Origin: CAYTAU01 sp964442075
GTDB taxonomy: Bacteria; Bacteroidota; Bacteroidia; Bacteroidales; CAYTAU01
Direction of reading: 5' to 3'
Length of the DNA: 64,000 nt
Assembly (NCBI GenBank): GCA_964442075.1
Contig: CAYTWH010000015.1
Span: 1-64,000 of the forward strand
Shown here: one piece after another, positions 35,643 to 44,970 of the stretch
Layout: the number at the start of each line of letters is the position of its first letter
How positions within the stretch are numbered: position 1 is the stretch's first letter
The notes under the pieces: model-generated
Told to the model about the DNA's origin: nothing
Seen by the model: the letters and a program-made list of their open reading frames with translations, nothing else
Databases searched by the model: none
Translations under genes and position numbers: made by a program

Positions 35643-36998
35643 ATGAATATTACAAAAAATATTATTGATAATTTGAATATTGAAATTAAGATCAATATTG
35701 TTAAAGATGATTATACTTCGCTAGTAGATAAGAAAATAAAAGAAGTTAGCAGGAAAACTAATATGTCTGGATTTAGACCTGGGAAAGTCCCTATTGGTTA
35801 TGTTAAAAAAATGCATGGCAAACAAGTTCTTATTGAAGAAGTTTCCGGTATACTTTCAGAATCATTAAATAAATACATAATTGACGAAAAATTAGATGTT
35901 TTAGGACAACCTCTACCAAGCGAAAAAACAAATATTAATTGGGATAAAGATGAAGAATTTGATTTTTTATATGATATAGGGATAATTCCTGAGTTTGAGT
36001 TAAATTTATCAAAAAGCAATAAAATTGATTATTTTAAGATCAAACCCGATGATGAAATGATTAATGAAAAAATAAACAATATTGCTCTACAACATGGTAA
36101 AAATGTTGATGTTGATAAAATTGGGGAAAAATCAATGCTTAGAGGTGAATTTATTCAATTAGATGAAAAGGGAAATACTTTGGAAAATGGAATAGTTACA
36201 GAAGACGCTAATATGCTCTTTGATGTGATTAAAGATGAGGAGATAAAGAAAAATTTAAAAAATAAAAAAGTAAACTATACAATAGTTTTTAATATTAAAA
36301 AAGCTTTTCCAAGCAATACCGAAATTGCCTCATTACTTAAAATAAATAACAAACAAGCAGAAAATATAGATTCTGATTTTAGATTTAAACTAACAGGGAT
36401 TTCAAATTTTGTACCTGCCGAAATTAATCAGGATTTGTTTGATAAAGCTTATGAAAAGGGTGAGGTTAAATCTTTAGATGAGTTAAAAGGAAAAATTATA
36501 ACACTTTTAGAAAACGAACTTGAGCATAATAGTAATTATAAATTTCATATTGATATTAGAGAAAACCTTATTAAAAAAATTAAAATTGACTTACCTAATG
36601 AATTTCTAAAAAGATTTATTTTTTCTACCAGAACAGATGAAAAATTAACCAAAGAAAAAATAGAAGAAGATTATAATTTATATCAAGAACAATTTAAATG
36701 GGAAATAATTAAAAACAGGATAATTAAAGATAATGATATAAAAGCAAGTGAAGATGAGGTTTTTAATTATACAAAAGGTATTATTCAATATCAATTTATG
36801 CAATACGGTATGCAATATGTTCCTGAAGAATATCTAGAAGAACAGGCTAAGAAAATGCTTGAGAATAAAGATGAAAAATTTAGGATATTTGAAAAGGTAT
36901 ATGAAGATAAAATTGTCAAATATATTAGAGAAACAGTTATGTTAAACGTAAAAAAAATTAGTTTAGGCGAATACAAAAAACTTGTTGAAAAGAAATAA
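35643..36998 (+). CDS. tig: Trigger factor (ribosome-associated chaperone)
   Basis: A 451-residue protein of trigger-factor architecture: an N-terminal ribosome-binding domain with the signature GFRPGKVPIGYVKK (about residues 41-54), a central region where the PPIase (FKBP-like) domain would be, strongly diverged as usual in Bacteroidota, and a long charged C-terminal helical domain. It binds nascent chains at the ribosome exit tunnel. The ATG at 35643 is preferred to a TTG three codons upstream. Tig-clpP-clpX order matches the common bacterial arrangement and supports the call. A 125-bp gap separates it from clpP. Confidence 0.9.
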   Translation: MNITKNIIDNLNIEIKINIVKDDYTSLVDKKIKEVSRKTNMSGFRPGKVPIGYVKKMHGKQVLIEEVSGILSESLNKYIIDEKLDVLGQPLPSEKTNINWDKDEEFDFLYDIGIIPEFELNLSKSNKIDYFKIKPDDEMINEKINNIALQHGKNVDVDKIGEKSMLRGEFIQLDEKGNTLENGIVTEDANMLFDVIKDEEIKKNLKNKKVNYTIVFNIKKAFPSNTEIASLLKINNKQAENIDSDFRFKLTGISNFVPAEINQDLFDKAYEKGEVKSLDELKGKIITLLENELEHNSNYKFHIDIRENLIKKIKIDLPNEFLKRFIFSTRTDEKLTKEKIEEDYNLYQEQFKWEIIKNRIIKDNDIKASEDEVFNYTKGIIQYQFMQYGMQYVPEEYLEEQAKKMLENKDEKFRIFEKVYEDKIVKYIRETVMLNVKKISLGEYKKLVEKK

Positions 36999-37123
36999 AT
37001 ACATTTTAACTTATACAAATTCAAACTTATTGCATTTACTTCCATTTTAGACTTAACTCATACATGGGTTTAAATTTATTTTTACTAATTTTACATTCTG
37101 AAAATCATTAAAACTATTTTATT

Positions 37124-37831
37124 ATGACTAATAATAATGAATTTAACAAGTATGCAACAAAGCATATAGGAATAAGCAGTTTAAATCTTGAAAAATACAC
37201 ATCTATTTATAATAAGAGATTTTCTTCAATATACGGAAATTATATTTCACCAACAATTATTGAAGAAAGACAAATGAACATTGCTACAATGGACGTATTC
37301 TCAAGATTGATGATGGATAGAATAATCTTTTTAGGCTTACCAATAGATGATTATGTTTCTAATATTATACAGGCACAATTATTATTTTTAGATTCATCAG
37401 ACCCCTCAAAAGATATTCAGATATATTTTAATACTCCGGGAGGATCTGTTCATGCAGGTCTTGGTGTTTACGATACAATGCAGTATATAAATGCAGATAC
37501 CGCAACTATTTGTACTGGTATGGCTGCATCAATGGGAGCTGTATTATTAACTGCAGGATCAAAAGGCAAAAGATCTGCATTAAAACATTCAAGAATAATG
37601 ATACATCAGCCAATGGGTGGCACTGCCGGACAAGCTTCTGATATTGAGATAACAGCAAAAGAAATACAAAAACTCAAAAAAGAACTTTACGAAATTATTG
37701 CTAAACATTCCGGAAACGATTATAAGAAAATTTGGAAAGATTCTGATCGTGATTATTGGATGACTGCTCATGAAGCAAAAGATTACGGAATGATTGATGA
37801 AGTTTTAATAAGAAATGACAAGAAAAAATAA
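37124..37831 (+). CDS. clpP: ATP-dependent Clp protease proteolytic subunit
   Basis: A 235-residue serine peptidase forming the barrel of the ClpXP protease. Ser136 lies in GMAASMGAVLL and His161 in RIMIHQPMGG; the Asp follows in the DIEITAKEI helix region. The hydrophobic-handle region and the YFNTPGGSVHAG loop are intact. The N-terminal ~30 residues are longer than in E. coli, as is common in Bacteroidota and probably removed on maturation. The stop lies 4 bp before the preferred clpX start. Confidence 0.95.
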   Translation: MTNNNEFNKYATKHIGISSLNLEKYTSIYNKRFSSIYGNYISPTIIEERQMNIATMDVFSRLMMDRIIFLGLPIDDYVSNIIQAQLLFLDSSDPSKDIQIYFNTPGGSVHAGLGVYDTMQYINADTATICTGMAASMGAVLLTAGSKGKRSALKHSRIMIHQPMGGTAGQASDIEITAKEIQKLKKELYEIIAKHSGNDYKKIWKDSDRDYWMTAHEAKDYGMIDEVLIRNDKKK

Positions 37832-37835
37832 GCTT

Positions 37836-39053
37836 ATGGATAAATGTTCGTTTTGCGGAAGAAATAAAAAAGATACAAATCTTTTAATTGCAGGAATTTC
37901 GGGACATATTTGTGACGAATGTGTTGAACAAGCTTATGATATAATAAAAGAAGAAGGGAAAAAGAAACCTGATGATTTTAGCATAAGTAATATAAAACTA
38001 CTTAAGCCAATTGAAATTAAAAAATTCTTAGACCAATACATTATTGGACAAGAAGAAGCAAAAAAATACTTATCTGTTGCCGTATATAATCATTATAAAA
38101 GATTACAACAAAAAATTAGCAAAGACGACGTTGAAATTGAAAAATCGAATATTATTCTTGTAGGAGAAACCGGAACAGGAAAAACATTAATGGCAAAAAC
38201 AATTGCTAAAATGCTACATATTCCTTTTACAATTGTAGATGCGACAGTCTTAACAGAAGCTGGTTATGTAGGTGAAGATATTGAAAGTTTACTGACAAGA
38301 TTATTACAATCGGCAGATTATAATATTGCAGCAGCAGAAAAAGGAATTGTTTTTATCGACGAAATTGATAAAATTGCCAGAAAGGGAGATAATCCTTCAA
38401 TTACCAGAGATGTTTCCGGCGAAGGCGTTCAGCAGGGTTTATTAAAATTATTGGAAGGAGCAATTGTTAATGTTCCTCCTCAGGGTGGAAGAAAACATCC
38501 TGACCAGAAAATGATACCTGTTAATACACAAAATATATTGTTTATTTGCGGAGGAGCATTTGATGGTATTGAGAAAAAAATATCTCAAAGATTAAATTTA
38601 CAGGTTGTTGGGTTTAATGCAAAAAAAGAAATAGAAAATTTTGAAAGAGATAATATTCTCCAATATATTGCACCGCAAGACCTAAAATCTTTTGGATTAA
38701 TTCCCGAAATAATTGGGCGATTACCAATTCTAACTTATCTAAACCCTCTTGACAAAAAAGCATTAAGGGACATTTTAACAGAACCAAAAAATTCAATAGT
38801 TAAACAATATGTTAAACTATTTGAAATTGATGGTGTTGAATTAATATTCAAAAAAGATGCTTTAAATTATATTGTTGATAAAGCAATTGAATTCAAATTA
38901 GGAGCAAGAGGACTGCGTTCTATTTGTGAAGCAATTATGATGGATGCAATGTTTGAAATACCAAGTAACCAAAGAAAAAAAATGGAAATAACTGTAAAAT
39001 ACGCCACCGAAAAACTGGAAAAATCTAAAATTAAAAAACTTAAAGTAGCATAA
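37836..39053 (+). CDS. clpX: ATP-dependent Clp protease ATP-binding subunit ClpX
   Basis: A 405-residue AAA+ unfoldase. The N-terminal C4 zinc-binding domain (CSFCGRNK ... CDEC) begins at residue 3 from the ATG at 37836. Walker A is GETGTGKT, Walker B VFIDEIDKI, sensor 2 is in LGARGLRS, and the substrate pore loop GYVGED is present. It delivers unfolded substrates to ClpP. An upstream in-frame ATG at 37815 inside clpP would put a basic stretch ahead of the zinc domain and is less likely. A strong terminator follows within 5 bp. Confidence 0.95.
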   Translation: MDKCSFCGRNKKDTNLLIAGISGHICDECVEQAYDIIKEEGKKKPDDFSISNIKLLKPIEIKKFLDQYIIGQEEAKKYLSVAVYNHYKRLQQKISKDDVEIEKSNIILVGETGTGKTLMAKTIAKMLHIPFTIVDATVLTEAGYVGEDIESLLTRLLQSADYNIAAAEKGIVFIDEIDKIARKGDNPSITRDVSGEGVQQGLLKLLEGAIVNVPPQGGRKHPDQKMIPVNTQNILFICGGAFDGIEKKISQRLNLQVVGFNAKKEIENFERDNILQYIAPQDLKSFGLIPEIIGRLPILTYLNPLDKKALRDILTEPKNSIVKQYVKLFEIDGVELIFKKDALNYIVDKAIEFKLGARGLRSICEAIMMDAMFEIPSNQRKKMEITVKYATEKLEKSKIKKLKVA

Positions 39054-39090
39054 AAAAAAGCCTCACAAATTGTGAGGCTTTTTTTTTTGG
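39053..39090. terminator. Rho-independent terminator after clpX
   Basis: GCCTCACA (39060-39067) pairs with TGTGAGGC (39071-39078), flanked by A8 on the left and T10 on the right. The symmetry lets it work in both directions, for clpX and for the lipoprotein gene opposite. Confidence 0.9.
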
Positions 39091-39096
39091 AAAATT

Positions 39097-39969
39097 TTAT
39101 CTCAAAATTATATTGTAGGTCTTATTCCCAATTGTAACAGTTGCTTCATTATCGCAATTGCCATCACCATAATCAACTGTTCTGGTTTTAAGGTCTTCTG
39201 GTACAATTTCCAAAACTCCTTTAGTTATCCATCTGCAACCAATTTTTACAATTAGAGGTTCAATAATTGTTACTGTAAAATTAAGTCCATCACGGTTTAC
39301 ACCACTTGCATTACCGGTAATTGAATAAACATCATCAGTAATACCATCAATTCCAAGTATATCACCATTACCGTCAAGTGTAAAATACCCCGTTTCTTCT
39401 CCTTCTGTCCATTCTCTTGTTCTTGTAGATTCCCATGTAATTTCATCACCATCGGGTGTTGTTACTTTTGCATTAGTAACTTCAATAGTGTAACTTAAAT
39501 TGTCGTTTGAATTTCTTCCATTATTAGTAACTGTTTTATTACCTTCTACTTTATAATCGTTAACATAATAATCATCAGTAGTTGCTGTAATAACACAACC
39601 GGTGTTTCTGTACCTGTCAGATATTGTATACTCAATTTTTCCTCTTCTGAGTTTAAGATCTGTTCCTGTGCAATTTGTTGTACCAAAATCAATAGTAATA
39701 GATTTAGGAAATGTTGTATCGGGCCAAGCAGGGGTTACTGTTACAGTTGCACAGTTTCCAAAACTATACGCAGTTAAACTTTTATTGCTGCTTTCGTCTT
39801 CGGCTGTTTCGTTAACAACTTTATATACATCGTTAAAAGCATTTTCGGCTGTACTATTATCTGCCGAAGAAGTTGTTGTTCTATTTAATTTATACTTTGA
39901 ACACGAGTTAAAAACAAGTAAACTTGAAGCAAAAAGTATAATTGTTGAGATCAAAAATAATTTTTTCAT
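39097..39969 (-). CDS. Lipoprotein of unknown function
   Basis: A 290-residue protein with a lipoprotein signal peptide; the lipobox is LLVFNSC, with Cys at about residue 23. The mature part is rich in Thr, Asn and Asp and appears beta-rich, with short strands such as ITIDFGTTNCTG and YTISDRYRNTGC, ending in TVDYGDGNCDNEATVTIGNKTYNIIL, a motif common in Bacteroidota surface lipoproteins of unknown role. It is probably anchored in the outer membrane. It is a single gene between terminator-bounded clpX and the folA set. Confidence 0.7.
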   Translation of the reverse strand: MKKLFLISTIILFASSLLVFNSCSKYKLNRTTTSSADNSTAENAFNDVYKVVNETAEDESSNKSLTAYSFGNCATVTVTPAWPDTTFPKSITIDFGTTNCTGTDLKLRRGKIEYTISDRYRNTGCVITATTDDYYVNDYKVEGNKTVTNNGRNSNDNLSYTIEVTNAKVTTPDGDEITWESTRTREWTEGEETGYFTLDGNGDILGIDGITDDVYSITGNASGVNRDGLNFTVTIIEPLIVKIGCRWITKGVLEIVPEDLKTRTVDYGDGNCDNEATVTIGNKTYNIILR

Positions 39970-40038
39970 GATTCTTAAATTTTAATTAATAATTAATTGT
40001 TCATGTATTTAATACACATGTAATTTAAAATACCCTTA

Positions 40039-40533
40039 TTATTTTTTCTTCAACGTTAAATACGAATAATCAAACGGAACACTATCGTCATCATTTACAA
40101 AAATTTCTTCAATTTTTTCCCATTCATCAAAGTTAATTTCGGGGAAAAAAATATCTGCATCAAAATCTTTATGAACTATTGTAAGATATAATTTATCGGC
40201 AACAGGCAGAAATTGTTTATATACCGAGCCTCCGCCAATAATAAAATTTTCATTTTCCTTATCCATTAGCTCAACAGCATCGTTAATAGAATATGCCATT
40301 TTGCATCCTTCAATTATTTCGCCAATAATATCGGTAATAACAATATTTGTTCTGTTTGGCAAAGGTCTAAAAGGCAAAGATTGGTAAGTTTTTTTGCCCA
40401 TAATAATATTATGCCCGCTTGTTAATTTTTTAAATCGCTTTAGGTCATTAGGAATATGCCACAAAAGGTCATTATTTTTTCCTATTGCATTATTTTTTGC
40501 TATTGCTACAATTATTGATATTTGCTTTTTCAT
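40039..40533 (-). CDS. folA: Dihydrofolate reductase
   Basis: A 164-residue NADPH-dependent enzyme that regenerates tetrahydrofolate. Visible are ISIIVAIAKNNAIGKNNDLLWHIPNDLKRFK, with the catalytic acidic residue in the PNDLKRF helix, IIMGKKTYQSLP (NADPH site) and FIIGGGSVYKQF. Length fits type I DHFR. It lies 5 bp downstream of thyA in the same direction, the usual coupling because ThyA oxidises the folate cofactor that FolA reduces. Confidence 0.95.
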   Translation of the reverse strand: MKKQISIIVAIAKNNAIGKNNDLLWHIPNDLKRFKKLTSGHNIIMGKKTYQSLPFRPLPNRTNIVITDIIGEIIEGCKMAYSINDAVELMDKENENFIIGGGSVYKQFLPVADKLYLTIVHKDFDADIFFPEINFDEWEKIEEIFVNDDDSVPFDYSYLTLKKK

Positions 40534-40538
40534 AAATT

Positions 40539-41333
40539 TTATACTGAAATTTCTCCTTTTATATGAGGATGCGGATTATAATCCTCCAAACGAAAATCCT
40601 CAAATTTAAAACTGAATATATCTTTTACTTCTGGCTTAATAATCATTTTTGGCAATGTTTTAGGCTCTCTTGATATCTGTAATTTGCATTGCTCAATATG
40701 ATTAAGATATATATGTGCATCGCCAAGTGTGTGAACAAAATCGCCAAGTTCTAAATTTGTTACTTGTGCAATCATCATTAATAAAATGGCGTATGACGCA
40801 ATATTAAAAGGAACTCCTAGAAATGTATCGGCACTACGTTGATATAAATGACAGGATAATTTTCCGTTTGCAACATAAAACTGAAATAAAATATGACATG
40901 GAGGTAACGCCATGTTATCAAGTTCACCAACATTCCACGCACTTACAATATGTCTTCTGGAATTTGGATTATTTTTAATTGAGTTAATAACATTTGATAT
41001 TTGGTCAATATGAGTTCCATTGGCAGATGGCCATGAACGCCATTGATAACCATAAATATGTCCAAGCTCACCATTTTCATTTGCCCATTCGTCCCAAATT
41101 TTAACATTATTATCCTTAAGATATTTGGTATTTGTATCGCCTGCCAAAAACCATAATAATTCATGGATAATTGATCTTAAATGCAGTTTTTTTGTTGTTA
41201 ATAATGGAAAACCATCAGCAAGATTGAAACGCATTTGATGACCAAAAACTGAAATTGTTCCTGTTCCTGTTCTGTCTTCTTTTTTAACCCCCTCGTCTAA
41301 AATTCTTTCTATTAAATTGATGTATTGCTTCAT
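40539..41333 (-). CDS. thyA: Thymidylate synthase
   Basis: A 264-residue enzyme that methylates dUMP to dTMP with methylene-tetrahydrofolate. The N-terminal EDRTGTGTISVFGHQMRF, the catalytic cysteine in LPPCHILFQFYV, RSADTFLGVPFNIASYA and the dUMP-binding HIYLNHIEQ are all present. Length matches E. coli ThyA exactly (264). It sits between the nucleoside transporter gene (6 bp upstream) and folA, giving a pyrimidine/folate operon. Confidence 0.97.
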   Translation of the reverse strand: MKQYINLIERILDEGVKKEDRTGTGTISVFGHQMRFNLADGFPLLTTKKLHLRSIIHELLWFLAGDTNTKYLKDNNVKIWDEWANENGELGHIYGYQWRSWPSANGTHIDQISNVINSIKNNPNSRRHIVSAWNVGELDNMALPPCHILFQFYVANGKLSCHLYQRSADTFLGVPFNIASYAILLMMIAQVTNLELGDFVHTLGDAHIYLNHIEQCKLQISREPKTLPKMIIKPEVKDIFSFKFEDFRLEDYNPHPHIKGEISV

Positions 41334-41339
41334 TTATAT

Positions 41340-43178
41340 TTATGATAAAATAACCCCCACAATTGTTGCCGAAAGCAAAGATGCTAAAGTTCCACCAAGC
41401 AATGCTTTCATGCCAAGTTTCGACAACATTTTACGTTTACCCGGAGCTATTGCTCCAATACCACCAATCTGAATACCTATTGAACCAATATTTGCAAAAC
41501 CGCATAAAATATATGTAGAAATAATTACTGATTTTTGACTTGCAAATGCAGAAAGGTCAATATATTCTTTTAAACTTTTATATGCAATAAGTTCATTAAG
41601 AATTATTTTTTCGCCCAGCAACTGACCAACCAGAGCCATATCGGCAGAAGGAACACCTATCAGCCATGTTAAAGGTGCAAGCGAATATCCCAAAATAAAC
41701 TGAACACTTAATTTATCGTATTGCCCACTGGTAATATCCATTATCCATGCATTTAATGAAGTATAATCGCCAATTTTATAAAATATGAAGTTTACAAGGG
41801 CTACAAAAGCAATAAAAACAAGCAACATAGCAGCCACATTTACGGCAAGTTTAATTCCTTCTGAAGTTCCATTAGAAATGGCTTCAAGAACATTTGAGCC
41901 AATTTTATCTTTACCTACTTTTATTGATGCATCAACTTCTTCCGTTTGTGGCACTAATATTTTAGCTGCAACAACAGCACCTGGTGCTGCCATTACTGAT
42001 GCCGTTATCAAATGTTTGGCAAACAGCATTTTTTGAACAGGGTCATCTCCTCCCAGAAATCCAATATAAATTGCAAGAACACCCCCTGCAATAGTTGCCA
42101 TACCTCCTACCATTACTAACAATATTTCCGATTTTGTCATTTTTTCAAGATATGCTTTTATCAATAATGGAGATTCTGTTTGTCCAAGAAAAATATTGCC
42201 TGTAGCCGAAAGGCTTTCTGCACCCGAAAGGTTCATTGCCTTTTTCATAAGCCATGCCATTCCATAAACTACTTTCTGGATAATTCCATAATAATACAGA
42301 ACACTGGTAAGTGCCGAAAAGAAAACAATTGTAGGCAGTATCCAAAAAGCAAAATTTATAAGCGGACTTTCTACTTTATCAGAAATAAAAGATTTAAATA
42401 AAAATGTGCTTCCTTCTTTTGTGAAATCGAGAACTTTAATAAACATTTTACCAACTATCTCAATACCATGCTGTATAAATGGCACTTTCAAAACCAATAT
42501 GGCAATTACAATTTGAATTAATAAACCTACCAATATAGCCTTCCAGTTAATTGCTTTACGATTACTGCTAAAAAGATATGCAATAAAAAGAACCACTATT
42601 ATACCCAACAATCCTCGAAGCAGCGTAATAATAAACGAACTTTCTTTTACTTGTTGCAATGGCACAGCTACATTTTCTTCTGTATTGACATACAAATAAC
42701 TAACACCTCTGTCGTTAATTATTAATGTATCAGAATTGCAATAATCGATATTAAATTCTCTTATAAATTGCTGATATTGTATTTCGTTTTGTCTAATCTG
42801 AGTTACAATTTGCCCATTGTAATAAAATATTAATTCAGGAACATCATCAATAACTTTAAAAGCAATAGAGTCTATATTTTTTTCAAGTAATTTTGTAGTA
42901 AATGAAAGTATTATTGTGCTATCGTGTAAAATATATGAGCCCGAAACATTGGGGTTTTCGCGTACAAAATCGAATTGAAAAGTATTGCTGTCTTTATCAA
43001 AAATAAGAAAATCATTTTCTTCAAGTTCGTGAATAACTCCGCTATTGCCACTTGTTACAGATATACATTTCCATTTTGTTTTTATAAGGTCAGAAAAATT
43101 TGCTTTGTCATTTGCATTTGTCTGCAAACCCACAAAATGAAAAATACTTATTAATAAAAAATATTTTATAAAATTCAT
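41340..43178 (-). CDS. CNT-family nucleoside transporter with N-terminal exported domain
   Basis: A 612-residue inner-membrane protein. Residues ~195-612 are a concentrative nucleoside transporter (NupC type): GNIFLGQTESPLLIKAYL is the family signature, followed by MATIAGGVLAIYIGFLGG and ITASVMAAPGAVVAAKIL, with about 10 membrane segments. Residues 1-22 are a signal peptide and ~25-180 form a beta-rich extracytoplasmic domain (lipocalin-like in outline) absent from E. coli NupC. It probably imports nucleosides with Na+ or H+. It is followed by thyA after 6 bp, consistent with thymidine/uridine supply. Confidence 0.85.
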   Translation of the reverse strand: MNFIKYFLLISIFHFVGLQTNANDKANFSDLIKTKWKCISVTSGNSGVIHELEENDFLIFDKDSNTFQFDFVRENPNVSGSYILHDSTIILSFTTKLLEKNIDSIAFKVIDDVPELIFYYNGQIVTQIRQNEIQYQQFIREFNIDYCNSDTLIINDRGVSYLYVNTEENVAVPLQQVKESSFIITLLRGLLGIIVVLFIAYLFSSNRKAINWKAILVGLLIQIVIAILVLKVPFIQHGIEIVGKMFIKVLDFTKEGSTFLFKSFISDKVESPLINFAFWILPTIVFFSALTSVLYYYGIIQKVVYGMAWLMKKAMNLSGAESLSATGNIFLGQTESPLLIKAYLEKMTKSEILLVMVGGMATIAGGVLAIYIGFLGGDDPVQKMLFAKHLITASVMAAPGAVVAAKILVPQTEEVDASIKVGKDKIGSNVLEAISNGTSEGIKLAVNVAAMLLVFIAFVALVNFIFYKIGDYTSLNAWIMDITSGQYDKLSVQFILGYSLAPLTWLIGVPSADMALVGQLLGEKIILNELIAYKSLKEYIDLSAFASQKSVIISTYILCGFANIGSIGIQIGGIGAIAPGKRKMLSKLGMKALLGGTLASLLSATIVGVILS

Positions 43179-43216
43179 AATACTTTGAGAATTACAAATG
43201 TGAGGAAATCACAATT

Positions 43217-43810
43217 TTATTTTCTTAAATTTATTTCGTCTCTAATTTTAGATGCTAATTCATAATTTTCTTCAGAAATAGCTTTATTTAACTTTTCCTT
43301 TAACTTTTTATTGTTATATCCTGAAAAATCATTATCGCTATCACTATCATTTTCTTCTTGTGTGGTAATAATTTCTTTTTCTTCGTCTATCTCCTTTCCA
43401 ACATCAAGCACTACTCCGGCTTTTGCCATAATTGCTTCTGATGTATAAATTGGGCATTTAAAACGCAGAGCTAAAGCAACAGCATCAGAAGTACGGGCAT
43501 CAATAGTAATTATTTTGTTATTAAAAGAGTAAACTATATCGGCATAAAACACCCCCTCTTCAAGTTTACTTATTACAACTTCTTTTATTTCTACATTAAT
43601 ATTTTTTGCAAATGTGTGAAACAGATCATGAGTAAGTGGACGAGGAGGAGATAATTTTTCCAAAACAATTGCTATTGACTGTGCCTCAAAACCACCAATT
43701 ATTATTGGGATACGTCTTTTGCCATTTTCTTCGGCAAGTACCAAAGCATAAGCTCCTGCTTGTGTCTGACTATAAGATAATCCTAATACATTCAATCTGA
43801 TTTTACTCAT
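43217..43810 (-). CDS. Bifunctional nuclease family protein (DUF151) with UVR motif
   Basis: A 197-residue protein. Residues ~1-135 are the DUF151/BFN domain (GLSYSQTQAGAYALVLAEENGKRRIPIIIGGFEAQSIAIVLE, then DARTSDAVALALRFKCPIY). An acidic linker leads to a UvrB/UvrC-type helical motif (KLKEKLNKAISEENYELASKIRDEIN) at the C-terminus. Plant and thermophile homologues have nuclease activity; the bacterial role is unclear. It lies upstream of the transporter gene on the same strand (38-bp gap), so it may head that transcription unit. Confidence 0.85.
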   Translation of the reverse strand: MSKIRLNVLGLSYSQTQAGAYALVLAEENGKRRIPIIIGGFEAQSIAIVLEKLSPPRPLTHDLFHTFAKNINVEIKEVVISKLEEGVFYADIVYSFNNKIITIDARTSDAVALALRFKCPIYTSEAIMAKAGVVLDVGKEIDEEKEIITTQEENDSDSDNDFSGYNNKKLKEKLNKAISEENYELASKIRDEINLRK

Positions 43811-43857
43811 TATATTACCAATATCTGGAAAATGCTTGTTTTACTCAATTTGATAGA

Positions 43858-43865
43858 CAAATATA
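43858..43865 (-). promoter_or_regulatory. Candidate -7 box upstream of DUF151 gene
   Basis: TATATTTG on the minus strand, 48 bp upstream of the start codon, matches the Bacteroidota TAnnTTTG element. No matching -33 TTTG was found at the expected distance. Confidence 0.4.
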
Positions 43866-43988
43866 ATAACTTAATGACTATTTTTCTAATATGTTTTATA
43901 ATTAAATTTAACAGAGTTATACACATGTTAAAGTTCATGCACACAAAACAAAATAATGTATGACAAAGCTCGTTCTTTCCTTACTTCT

Positions 43989-44828
43989 TTAATAAGCTAT
44001 AAGACTGGCTTTTCTTAAACTATCCTTATGTTCAGTACTTAAGCTATAATCGTTTTTATAAATAGCTTTTTCCCAATCACCATACATAGGATTTGGTAGA
44101 ATAATGTATTTTGTTCCAAAATCATTTTTATTGGCATCAACAACATCCAATGCCAATTTTTCATTTCTTGATTCATAAATATCAGAAAAATCAGCCAAAT
44201 TATCGCCAATTAAAAGTACAATATCATATTTTTTTAAGATTTTTTCTCTTCTTTTTGTTTTACTGCTTTCTTCTGTTCTTAAAAAGAAATTAGCCTTTTC
44301 CACAAAAGGAAAACCTAAATTTTTCATATTTTTCATTGTTCTTTCTAGCTCTTCCTCTCTCCTATTTGAAACATATATTGCTTTTACTCCTTTTGCTTTT
44401 GCATGTAATAAAAAGTCAATTGCACCCGGCAAAACTTTTGCTGAAGCTAAGTCAGTCCAGTTTTTCCAGTTTTCACCGGTATATCCAAGACCTGTTTTTA
44501 TACACATTGCTTCAAAAGGGCTATTGTCTAATATGGTCTCATCAATATCAAGAATAACAACAGCTTGCTTGGTTGAAGATGTATCTAACTTTGTCAGATT
44601 GTTTTCAAGAGCTAATTTTGCAAAATTATAAGCTTGATAATAAACGGCTCTCATTTCTGCCGATTGTTGAAACCATAAAGTAGACATTACTAAATGTTCC
44701 TGCTCCAATCTATTATTAATATCCTCACTTTTAACTGATAATAATTCTTTATTATTTTCAATTCTCTTACAGGATACAATATTTAATATAAAAGCAACTA
44801 AAAAAATTGCATAAAATTGTGTTTTCAT
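43989..44828 (-). CDS. 5'-nucleotidase, lipoprotein e(P4) family (HAD acid phosphatase)
   Basis: A 279-residue class C acid phosphatase. A lipoprotein signal (lipobox NIVSC, Cys at about residue 20) anchors it to the outer membrane. VVILDIDETILDN is the DDDD-superfamily nucleophile motif, YVSNRREEELERTMKNMKNLGFP motif II and VLLIGDNLADF motif III. By family knowledge it removes phosphate from nucleotides such as NMN outside the cytoplasm so that the nucleoside can be taken up, which would suit the nearby CNT transporter. The gap to the DUF151 gene is 178 bp. Confidence 0.85.
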   Translation of the reverse strand: MKTQFYAIFLVAFILNIVSCKRIENNKELLSVKSEDINNRLEQEHLVMSTLWFQQSAEMRAVYYQAYNFAKLALENNLTKLDTSSTKQAVVILDIDETILDNSPFEAMCIKTGLGYTGENWKNWTDLASAKVLPGAIDFLLHAKAKGVKAIYVSNRREEELERTMKNMKNLGFPFVEKANFFLRTEESSKTKRREKILKKYDIVLLIGDNLADFSDIYESRNEKLALDVVDANKNDFGTKYIILPNPMYGDWEKAIYKNDYSLSTEHKDSLRKASLIAY

Positions 44829-44970
44829 TTTAAAAAGTATTTGATTTTTAACTTAATATTAATAATTTTACATCATAAACATTAAGGTAAATTATTTTTT
44901 ACAAAAATATGTTTTTGTTATCAAACATCTAACTAAAATATCATTTCTCTTAATTTATTTAAGTTTTATA

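Noticed and set aside
39602..39985. 127-codon + strand frame opposite the lipoprotein gene
   Set aside because: The minus-strand frame has a proper lipoprotein signal and full length; the + strand frame is a shadow.
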